Part shown: positions 11,601-23,600 of the stretch, piece after piece | How positions within the stretch are numbered: position 1 is the first letter of the stretch | Layout of the letters: the number at the start of each line of letters is the position of its first letter | Assembly (NCBI GenBank): GCA_020698575.1 | Contig: CM036239.1 | Location: forward strand, 49,069,763 to 49,133,762 | Reading direction: 5' to 3' | DNA from: Bostrychus sinensis | Taxonomy: Eukaryota > Chordata > Actinopteri > Gobiiformes > Eleotridae | DNA: 64,000 nt | The notes under the pieces: generated by a model | The model's input: the letters and a program-made list of their open reading frames with translations, nothing else | Told to the model about the DNA's origin: nothing | The model's database searches: none | Made by a program: the position numbers and the translations under genes

Positions 11601-14600
11601 GACAGACCCCTCTTTATTAACATATGTCAATATTTAATACACATCTGCTTAATTACATTTCGTTAAGTAATGAATGCATCCAACCACAGAGTTTATGTAA
11701 TAGCAGGAGCTGCAGGAACAGCAGCTTTACAGACAGAAACAAAACAGAATGAGAAAGACAAAGTAAGCAGTAGTTTACAGATAAATAGTGACAGATTTAG
11801 AGGCCGTTGTTGAAGAGAGAGTTATCGATATGTGGTCGCTGGACTCATAAAATACCTTTACAGACATCCTGCCTTATTTGCAGTAATTTGGTCAGACAAT
11901 AAACTGCCTCTGTCCACCAGCAGACAAAACAAAGTAGGCAATGTCTGGCTTTTTAACTACCGTTTGTTGAGGCCAAAATTCAAATCTCATCATCAGCAGC
12001 ACAGAGAACATCAACAGAAGTTGTAACGTATGTGTGTCCTGAGTCGGACACTTTCGGCTAAAATTCTATCACTTTTTTATCTTCAACAAGTCATAAAATC
12101 GCTCATTTAATATCTTCATTAATGCAATTTATATAAAATAAAGGTATATTTTCTTACGTTTATAACGATATATTGGTTGGATAGTTTCTTTTACAAATAT
12201 TTTAATTGTAGCCGTATGAAAGAGTGCTATCGCCCGAGGTTTAAGCTAGGCAGTGCTATGGCCCTGAGTCGGACACATGAAAGTTCCAATATTGGACACG
12301 CTCACCTTTCTGGCATTTTCGGACTTATTTGTTGGATTTTTCGTTTGTGATTGGCTCTAATTTAAGGCTGGGATATTTACATTAACAAATTTTCACATCC
12401 CGTGCCTTGTTTCCGTCTTTCAAGATAAGATTGTGGGCTAAGCTAACGTTAATTAGAAAATCACAAGACGGACAAAGTTAGCTACAAAAACACTAAGATC
12501 ACTGAAAGAACGTCACCCGAGTGTGACCTGCATGTTTCCCTATCAAAAGTATTTTCATATCATGATTATTTTACACTTAAACGCATAAATACACAAAAAT
12601 TACCACAGAGAGCAATATGTAGAGTTTTTGTTTATCTACCGTTAGTCAGTTAACGTTTTTACGAACGTCTGTTAGAAGACGAAAAATAGCAAAAGGTGAG
12701 CGTGTCCGACTCAGGACACACATACGTTACTTATATATTGTGCTTTTATTCCTATTATTAAACCAGTCTTTGTCCTCCAGATCCTCTATAACAGCATTGC
12801 ATTATGTGACTAAAACAGAACGTTTACTACTGGTGCCAAAAAGAAATAAATGAAGAAACCAGCAGAGTGCAGCAGAGTACAGACTGTTGCAGTCTTCTGA
12901 ACACAAACTGAGCAAACAAAGCTCTGTATTTCCTTAGACTTTTCGCATTATGCCATTTTATTACAGAATGAAAAATGTCTTTGAGGAATCAGTGTAAACA
13001 GAGCTGTGCACCATTTTTTGGATAAATGAATGAGAGCAGACTGGATGTAGAGGGCTTGTTGCTGGCTCAAATCTCAAAAGATTTTATTGTTTCCTCTTTG
13101 CTGTTTCTTTCATTCACGTTCACGTTTGATTAATCCTGTACTCTACTGGCATGGCCTTTCTGAGCCCTCACAACACTTGGTTGAACAAACCTCCGCCTCT
13201 CCCACAAACCCCCTCCGACTCCAGGAAGCACTGACCAATCAACAACAAGCTCTTTACATCTAGTCTGCTCTGAAAGCATGAAAGCATAATACAGCCCCTT
13301 TAATATTAAATATTTAGGGGGGCCTCAGTAAGGGCTCTTGCTTGAGATCCCCTAATTTCTTGAATCGCCACTGTATGTAGTGTATTTTTATTTTGGCAAA
13401 GTTGAGACAAACACCCATTAAGTGCTTTTAGGGAGAATATACAGTAGCACAGGAGAATGGACGTCTCTTAAAGAGCAGTGCAACTATCGAACTGACCCGC
13501 CCTACACAGAGGCTCTTCTGAAACTCAAAGCCCAGCAATTTTAACTTACATCAGCACTGAACAAACACAATCAATACGTGAGCAGAGGAACACCTGCCTC
13601 CAGCTCGTTTCTCACATGGGACGTCCGGCTGCAGGATAAAGGAAGAAAGATGAGGCTCATATAAAACAGAGTACAGAGGGGTTTCTCTGTATAAGGGGCG
13701 GAAGAGCTCTGAGCTGGGTGTCCCCGAAATAATGATGGTGCTACAGTCAGCACTTGCAGTAACTAGGGCAGAGAAAGACTTTATTTGCTCACTGGGGATT
13801 AGACTGGTATAACTCAGTAAGAAAAATGACATGGGAATATTGTAGAGTAGGGGAGTAACTTCTGAACACAAAAACATTCACCATTGGACTGGTTTTGTCA
13901 AAACAGTGAGGTGACAGTCTGCTGCCATAGTAAATGTGTGTTCTTGTGTCATAGGTGTAGTATGTAGGCTCAGTATGTAGGGTAATATCTGTGAAGGAGA
14001 GGATGTTTGAATGTGTTGTTCCGTAAGCCGTATATTTCATTTACACTGGGCAAAAAAATGTGCCATTTTCTCTTTTCTGATGTAAGCTGGCAGAGCTTAC
14101 ATCAGACACTTAAAGGTCCCCTATTTCGCTAAATCAACATAACCATGTTATACTGTTTCCTCTTCAAAAACATACCTGCAGTTGTATTTTGTTTTACTCA
14201 CACATGTTCAAGTAATCCTGTATGCCGACTGAAGCACTGCCCTGCTCAAGAGCTGAAAACCTTCAGTTTCACAGTTCTACATAGACGCACATAGACAAAT
14301 GAAACCCTGCCTTCTCCAGGAAGCGCAGCTGCACAGTTTCTAAAACCCATAGGCCTACACTGTCACCAGACTCGTAGTTATATTTTCACCACTTCCGTCA
14401 CTACGAAGCAGTCAGCTCATGTGTCATTATCTCACGCTGTGTCTACCCCAACCTTTTAGTAGCATTTTTGAGATTTTTCTCTCATGTCTGAACTCAAATC
14501 CTCCAAATGTAAAAAAAAAGAGCTCTTTGTTCTTCAAAAAGCATCTGCCAGTAAAGTGGGTGTAGCCAGCAGGGCCTTAAAGAGCAACTCAGCCCTAAAC

Positions 14601-17600
14601 CCCCTTTTATTAGGTGAACAGCTGTACAAACAGGGCTTTAATGGTACATCTCACTATTTATAGTGTATCTTTGACTGTTTTGTAAAAAAAAGATCTAAAT
14701 TCACATTTTATGGTGAAAATCATCAGAGTGCTGCCCTCCTGAGGTCAAACAGTGGTACTGCTGCTCAATAGTTGCAGACAAGTGTGAAGTAGTATTTGAC
14801 CTCGTTACAACACCTGTGTTACCACAGCGGTGTCCAGGCACGCGCAAAGGGGGGAGCGCGGAGGGGGCTTGAGCACCTGCCCCTTTTGCCACTTGCCTCC
14901 AAGTGCCCTTTTAGTCCTTGGTCTTTTTTTTTTTTTTTTTTTTTTTTTTGTGGCTTTAAGCCCTCATGTGGCTCTTCATAAGAGCATTTATTCATTCATT
15001 AATTATTAATAATTTGAAATAAATGACATCACACGGCCGCCAGCACCTCATGACCTTTAACCTTTTGCCTCCGTGAGTTGCGCAGCTGTCACGTGCCCCT
15101 CGCGCAGCTGAAAATAGTGGAGAAAGAGTGGACTGCGGAGCCAATAAAGAGGGCTGTTATCATTTTTTTGGTCCCGATTCCAGAACTTAAAACCCAGTAT
15201 AATCACTGGGAATCAAAGAACCGGTGAGTGAGCTGTTCATGTCGCGTGATTTGTAAGACAAAGCCATGAAAGTATTATGCACGCACGTTAGATAATTTCT
15301 GTTTAAATACGGAGCTTTTGACCGCTACTTGCTAACCACCTAACGTTAGATATTTACAAAATGCTTCCATAAAATGCTTTGTGATTGTTGATAGCACAAA
15401 ATCTTTTTATTTTTAGACAGGGTTGCTTATAAATAATGGATTGCAGTTAGCATTTAGGCATTTTAATGCAATTAAATTGCAAGAATTTGCTATAATTGTG
15501 CAAAAATACGAACTAGTTGGTGATGGGAGCTGGTAAAATGTGATCGGATAAGAAAAAATGTGATGTCCCAAAATCTTGTTCCCACAAAACTTATTTTATT
15601 ACTAGAAATGTCTAAGGACTTCCTCAGTGCTGGGAATAATTCTCATCTTGTCAGAGCATGGATAAAATTACATTATTTAGTTTAGTGTCATGCAGTGTGT
15701 GTTTTCTTTACATTTTATATGTTCATTAGTTTTTTATTTTTTTCACAAAATTTTATTAAAAATCTATAGTTTGTTTTCGCTTTGAGCACCTGCCCCTGAA
15801 GAAGTCTCTGCACGTGCCTGGCGGTGTCTCCTCCCACAGCCCCGTGTTCTCCACGCCCTCGTTGTCTCTCTCCTCCGCACGCTCGTCCCAGTCCCGCTGT
15901 TGCCAGATGTGGGTCGTTTTCCTAAAAACGCCATGCAGCCCCGTATTTACCGTTCGGTCCCCTCCGCTCCTCCCACCCCTCTCACAGCAGGAGTGGAGTC
16001 GGGAACACCAGACTACAACTCTCTTGCTCGTTAGGCTCCGTGGAGGGAAAAAAAATACAAAAATGTGCAATCTGTCGCCTCCAAAATAAAAGTGTTAAGG
16101 CGTTTGCAGGACAAAGAAGACAAAGTCTGACTGAAGGCTAAATGAATGAAGTCACAAAAGGATTTACTCTCCACATCCACGACTCTTTTTAACAGTGACA
16201 CTGTCTGGTGGTAGACAACAAACACAAGTATCCATTTACACAAATGTGTTAATTTTTTTCCAGAGGGATGGGTTTTGATATGTATGTTTTGTTTGTTTGT
16301 TTGTTTGTTTGTTTGTTTGTTTGTTTTTTCTGGGCTCTCGACCCTGCTGTGGAGGACGTCCATGATGGTCTCTGACAGCTGTCAGTCACAGGACCAGGCC
16401 TCGCTCCTCCCTCAGTTCTCCCTCTGTCTCTGCCTGGTCTCTGCCCACTTTTTAAGCATTTTTCAATCTCTGGCAGTGGGCGGAGTCAGGCCTAGGCCAG
16501 GGTGGAGTTGCTCCTTAAAGTTCCCATATTATGCTTTTTTCAGGCTTTCTGAAATAGTTTTGGACATCTTTGCATTAGTATTACAGTTGTACATATAGTT
16601 GTATATATGGAAAACATCTTAATTCAGGGAGCTGTTAACTTTGACTTTTCAGAGAACACCTGGAATAGATGTCTGTCGCCCCCTGCTGGCAATGATGGGG
16701 ACTGGACAGAACATAAAATGGCTAATTTGCATAACAGATAAATGAGCTGACTGCTTCGTAGTGACGGTAATTTAGGCACAGAAATTATCAGAACAAGTCC
16801 ATTGTTTCACTTGTTTATGTACAGCAGTGAGGCCAAGCATTTTCAGCTCTTGAAAAGGGCAGCGCCTCAGCATACAGGATTACATGTGTGAATGAAACAA
16901 AATTTTTCTCTAGGTATGTTTTGAGGTGAAAACAACATAATAACATGGGTTAAAGCTCAAAAAATTTGATTTTGCATAATATGAGACCTTTAAAACAACA
17001 GTCTCCCTAATGCGACCGTTTTCTGCAAAGTTAAAGTAACAGCTGTTTTCAATACATATTATTTAAGTCATTAAAACATGAAATGCTAATGCAAAGGTGT
17101 CATAGGTGGCATTTTTATTTTCGCCCGCCGTCTGGGCTTACAGTTTCACACTAAATATGCACCAAAGTCTAAGGTACAGTGTTGAAATATGTAATAATGC
17201 ATGGGAAGCCTTGTCACCAGGAGGGGAAATGTTGAGTAGCTTGGCATACAAAACATTACTAATGGCACAAAATGGCTGACTGTGTGTAGATTCAAGCGTA
17301 GCATTACATGCCTCATCACCTTTGTCAAAGTCACCTGGGGGCAGAGGTGGAAATCCACACCTGGACTGTATCCGGATGACCTCCAAAAACCACAGTGTGC
17401 GCAGCCTTGCTCCCACGTACTGTGTTATAAGCACTATCCAAGTCACAGTAATCAGAAAATACTGCCTGCCTGGCTCTTTGAAGAGGAAGGCCCAGATGAG
17501 TTGTACCTCCCCCCTGGGCCTCACAGGTAAGTGTCCCAGAGCAGGTGCACTGATCTGGGCCACTCTATGCACAAGGCACTCAAAGGTACCAAGATACAGT

Positions 17601-20600
17601 CTAATAATAAGATTGTTAGCATAATGAGAACAAGTGGGAAAGTCCTGGTTTCCCTTAACGTCTGGAGGCAGAAGTGAAAATCCAGGCCAGTCAGCAAAAA
17701 TCCAATGTATAGATTATTGATAGTCCAGTATTTTGTAAAGAGGTCTATGAGAAACAGAAGGATATACCTCCTCTAGAGAAAACATTTGTTATGGCTCATT
17801 GTTTGGAAAAGCAGACATGACCTGTATACCCACTAACAATTCTGCTTCAAAACTACTTATATAGTAATAATAATGAATGCTTTTCAAGGCACTCAAAGCA
17901 CTTTACAACTAAGTCCATTATTTATTCACTAGAGAGTGACCCACTGGTGATTGTAAGCTTCGTCTGTAGCTGCAGCTGCCCTGGGGTAGTTTGATAGCGA
18001 TGTGGCAGCCATACTGCGCCAAGAGTCTTTCCGACCACCAAAGTCACACTCATACATCAGTGACGCAGATTCTGGAGGCAACTGTCTGGACCTTCCTGTG
18101 AATAAACAACTTGCTCAATCTCTGCTATGTATTTTGACTGACTGTAGGGCTGCTTTTCATTGGTATGTTTTTTTTTCTCACAAAAAACAGGAGTAGTTAC
18201 TCATCGCGTTTTCCCATTTCCGGTTAGCGCTTGTCTAAGGCAAAATGGAGCAATGGTTTTCAACAAGCTTGCCAAATTTCACATATGCAGATGTAGAGAC
18301 AGTTACAGAGGCAAAGACACCATCATCAAAGGTTACAAACTCTTTCATGAAGAATTTATTCACGAGTATCAAGGAAAGTAAAGAAGAAAGCTTAAAGTAA
18401 GAAGTAAGCTAATGCTAAAGCTTAGCATTAGCTTACTAGAGATGAAACTACCAACTCATAATGTCTAAATAGTATAACAAATTATAATATAGACCTATAG
18501 TTTATATATTTGCAACCAATTTTGACTCACAGTGAGATTGATGGTGATGTTTGGTAAATGAAAACATGCTCATTTGTGTAAATAGTGTTTTAAGTAATAG
18601 TATGTAATAACCTCTATATTTTGTCTCTGCATGTGTGTAGTGTCAAATGTAATTGAGGGGCCAGTAGTTGTCAGAGCAAAAACCTTTTTTTTATTTTTGG
18701 ACTTATTTTAGACCACTTGCGGTACCGGAAGTATCACGACATGACTTCTGGTTGAAAACGCATTAGTGTGAAAAAGGCCGTTTGGCTATTTATTAAGTTA
18801 TACAATCCTGAAACCTAGAACTCCCCTGAACAGGCTCCTTTAAGTAGCTCTAAATTAAAATAAAAACACAGTTTTCGTTATGGAATGATCTGCTATAGTG
18901 CACACCATTCTACCATAATTAGTTATAATGTTGTTCCCTCACTGAAAACATATTTGGAGTTGTGTTTTTGTTTCATTCACGCATGTTTGAGTAATCCTCT
19001 ATTCTTTTACACTGAGTTTGTGAGAGGCCAAAACGGCTTGTTTCTCCGGTGTCTGCCTCTCCCCGCTGACCACGCCCCTCCTCATGGCTCTGTCCCGTTC
19101 AGGAAGCACTGCTACAGCTCACGCTTCCCCCGCAGCAACCAAACAAACCCACCCCCTAACTGTAGCGGACAACACTCAAACACTGTTTCTGCACTGATGT
19201 GTTTTTGTGAGGAGCACTGAAGGGGCGTGCCAGCAGTGGGACAGCAGAGAGGGCAACAGGGAGGGCTCTTAAAGGGACAGGGACCTAATTTGAGTGTTTC
19301 TCACAGAGTCAAATGATGAGTTTGTTCAAATAGGGTTTTTTCAATAATTATTGTGTTTTCTGACCAACAAAACGCAAGATGCTGATCTAGAGGTGTCCTA
19401 AATGAATTTAAAAGACACAAAAAAAGCATAATATGGGCCCTTTAACTGTTTGAATGTTGTACAGCGTATTTAATACCATCATTTAACTGGTACATGGTTA
19501 GTGTCTATGCATTTTATTTAATGGTGGCAAAGTGGTTAGTACTCAGGGACCATGCGGGGCCTTTCTGTGTGGCGGTATAGTCTATTCTGTGTCTGGGTCC
19601 AGTTTCCCCCATAAACCTGAAACATGCACAATAGGCTAATCCGCCAGCTAGGTACTCCTGACCAGGAAGCTGGCTCAGAGAAGAGTCCCCAGGCACCAGT
19701 GTTAATTTTGACAACAAATTTTTATTTAATTTTTAGTCTTTTGACTAAAATGCTGTTTAGTTTTGTTTAGTCAAGATTAAGTCATGAAATTGTTTTTAGT
19801 TTTAGTCTAGTTTTTGTCGACTAAATCTCATACAATTTTATTTAATGTTACAACCCTGGCTCTAGGGGTCGCAACCAAGGAGGACACACCAGACAAAAAA
19901 TAAGGTTTAACAAAATAATCTTTATTTAACCAATTAAACCGAATTACATATGATCAAACCAAATTGGACCAAATTAAGTTTACTATGAACTAAGGATTAA
20001 AGTGCCAAATTATCAGTAGTGTAGTGGTGTTGAAGGGGAGTGGTAAATAAATGTGCAATGTTGTCAAAGGTGCAAAACTGAGTAGACTGTCTAATGAAGC
20101 ATACCTATGCGAAATAGTTAACCAACCGATACCATAACTCAAACTAAACCAAACCAAAAACAGAACAGGAGGTCCCAGTGGCCGTGGTGGTCTTCACATG
20201 GTCTGTGGCCTACCTTGTATCGGCTGACTGTTGGTATGGGCGTTACCTAAATAGAAACCTGACCTGGACGTCCTGGGGTCCGCAGGTGCGCCAGGCCAGA
20301 TAAACTACCCCAAGTGCCCACTAGGCGGCATCACATTTCACAACAACCTATATGTTATATATTATATTAATGTTTTATAATGGCACTGTCCTTTGTTGGA
20401 CACAGCGTTGAGTTAAGTTTAAATCTGATTCTGTTTAAGTTTAGTTCAGAGTTTGCTTTTCTAACCCGTGCGTAATGGAGAGGAGAAAAGACGCGCAGCA
20501 CTTTGAGAGAGGGAGGGATGAAAAGAGAGGACTGGGGTCACGAAACAACGCATTTATCTGAAGCAAAATTAAACCTCAAGGTTCACTCACTGTGGGAAAA

Positions 20601-23600
20601 AGTGGGGAGAGGGAACAGAGCGGTCTGAAGAGGTGGAGCTGTGTTTCTGTCCTGCTGTGGTCAGGTCGGCAAACATCATAATAAACCTCCTCATAATAAA
20701 GTGTGGCTGGCGCTCCGTGACGAGGCGGTACATATGTCCTGACCCACTTACAGTCCCAGTTTGAGAATATGAACGTTAACAGTGATCTTTGATTGAAAGG
20801 GTACCAATTTATTCATTAGGCTATGAGCATCATTGCTTTAGGAACTTGTCTCCACTCGTCCCGTCTGCTCATTTTCATTTTGTTTTTATTTGTTGACGGA
20901 AATGTCAGTGCATTTAGTCGTAGTTTTAGTCTTTGTTGATTTCTTTTTATTTAGTTTTCATTTCGTTTTTGGACGCAAAAATATGTTGTTGACGAAAACT
21001 ATGACGAAATATATTCGTCAACAAAATTAACACTGCCAGGCACAGCACTGCAGTTGCCCACTGCTCCTGACAGTTTGCCCCAGTGCAGCTGAGGAATGGG
21101 TCAAATGCAGAGAACAAATTTCTTATTTCCTACAATAAAGTATATCGTGCCATATTTAATTGAATTATGGTCACGACTATTGGCATTACATTAGTTCCAA
21201 AAGTTTGTAGGAAAACCATAAAAATAAAAAAAAAATATCCTTTCAAAAATAAAACTGAATTTATAAAAGAGCAAAATAAAAGATAAAAATCTTGCAAGCA
21301 TTTACAATGCATGGACTGCAGTGCATTTTAATGAATATGCACAACTCGACCAGAACTTAGAGAGTCTTTTTACTGCTGCACCATTTTCTCTTCTGCCAGT
21401 ATTTATTTACAGGAGTGGACTGTGTGACAGCAGTGGCTCAAATGTACTCTTGGCAAGTTGTTCTATACTGTATTAGTTTGCCAAAAAAAAAAAAAAAACA
21501 TTTGTCACTCACCGATAGTGATCTGACTGACGCAGCTGTAGAAGGTCCCAGTGGAGGCATTGTAGCTGCCACTGCTCGGATCGCGGTCTGAAACAGGGAA
21601 AACACACAAAATGTACTGACTAGACCACATGTCAGAATAAATGCTCAAAAATGCTTCTTCTCTACCAGTGCTCAGTTTGTCGTCACTGCTGAGACTGAAC
21701 AGGAACTAGTGGCGTCTTATACTGAGTTGTGTGTGGCTTAAGGTGAAAGAATGAAAAGAAAGGTGTACATGGCAGTGGTGAGAGCAGTGGTTTTGTATGG
21801 TTTCAGAGGAGTCAGAGCTGGAGGTAGCAGAGATGAAGTTGTTGAGGTTCTCATTGGGAGGGACAGCTCGTGTTAGATGTTTTGGAGATAAAGTCAGAGG
21901 AGCCAGACTGATATGGCCTGGACACATATAACTAGGGAAGTCCCACTGGAATTAACAAACTTCTTTGCTGGGAAATCCTGTGTCCACTGGGGACCAATTG
22001 TACAAATTTTAGGTGATAGCGGGAAACTGGAGCACCCGGAGGAAACCTACACAAGCACAGGGAGAACATGCAAACTCCACACAGAAAGGCTCCGCCCAGG
22101 TCTGGGATTTGAACCTGGGACCTACTTGCTGTGACAGTGCTCACCTCTTTTTCACCATGCTGCCTAATGTACAGAGGACGGATGGTGACCAAAGAGCAGA
22201 TTTATGGATGTAGTGAAAGAGGACATGAAGTTAGTTGGTGTGAGAGAATGGATGCAGAGGACACGGTTAATGAAAACTGTGGTGAGCCCTAAAACGAACA
22301 GCTGAAAGGAAAATAAGTATGGAGCTTAAGGGGTTTGTGACAAATGCAAGTCATTTTATTAGGTTTCACCACTAAAACTACAATTTTAGGCATGTATTCA
22401 TTGTATTTAGGATGTCTATGGTTAGCAGTCAATAAAAAGCAAAAGTAAGCATGAAATAAGAACATTACATAATATTACAACCATCATCATAATTGTCACC
22501 ATAAAGACAAATAATAAATAAATAGCAGAGATGGTAGTGCACTCGCCTCCCAGCAAGGTGGTCATGAGATCAATCCTTGCGCCGACACACAATCTCTAAC
22601 CCTAATAATTTCACTTTGAACATGTCCACAATATTCAGATTTATTAACATGTGCCTTGTATGTCACAAAATGGAAATAATAACCCATACACAATATAAGA
22701 CCATAATTTATCACCATTGGTACCTTACACTTTTTAATAATTTCTCTCATATTGTTGCAATATCTGTACTCATGAGTAATTCCAATGACTAAGAGCCGCT
22801 GAGCATACAGTTAACACAATGCTGACTCTTCTCTTCACTCCTCCATGTTTTCATATATTCTCATCATTCTTATAAATGTGCCCCTGTGTGGGGCACCTTG
22901 CAGCTCTGCTCTCGAGTTATCTGGGGCCAACTCTAAAAACTGGTTCTGGAGCAGTCATATCAGATTAATGCTTGGCCTGGTTCAAAAACTTTCTCAAAGT
23001 AGGAAAAGGGTGGATACAGAAGAAGTTGGGTGTACAGGTCTTTGCAGTATGCGTTATACAATTTTGCAGTTGAGTCATCTTTATCTAAAAACCTTGTAAG
23101 AGCAGTAGAGCAGTCAAAAGCAGGGATGTCCAGACTTCCCTCTCCCCAGGCACTTCTTCAAACTCTTCTACCAAGACAGTAGTGGTTTTACTCAAAGCTC
23201 TTCGCCGTGTCTCTAAGGTAAATGATCTCGCAAAGCTTTCTCAGGATCTCACAAAAGTTTCTTGGGATCACGCAAAGCTTTCTAAGGATACTGCAAAACT
23301 TTTCTCAAGATTTTCCAATAGTTTCTCAGGATATCGCAATAGTTTCTTAGAATATTGCAGTAGTTTCTCAGGATCTCACAATAGTTTCTTGAGATCTTGC
23401 AATAGTTTCTCAGGACCTCACAATAGTTTCTTGAGATCTCGCAATAGTTTCTTAGGAAGTTGCAGTTTCATGAGTAGAAGGATGCTGAGAATAGAGCTTT
23501 CAGGCAGGAGCCCTCGAGGGAGACCAAAGAGATGTTTTTCGTTTTAGAGATTGTTAGTTCCTGAAACCTGTCCCAGCTACTGTGGGCATGAGTGGAGTAC

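Larger units (their letters stand above)
19521..21125 (+). repeat. tRNA-type SINE split by a hAT insertion
   Basis: The left half (19521-19696: gtggttagtactcaggg A-box-like head, then aaacatgcacaataggctaa) and right half (21036-21125: gaatgggtcaaatgcagag) together match the minus-strand SINE at 42095-42265, which has the same segments without a gap. The 1.34-kb hAT at 19697-21035 interrupts it and duplicates ccaggcac. Confidence 0.65.

Noticed and set aside
17138..17572. 144-codon minus-strand open frame
   Set aside because: No family motif, no splice context, and overlapping open frames of similar length on the plus strand; most likely chance or repeat-derived.
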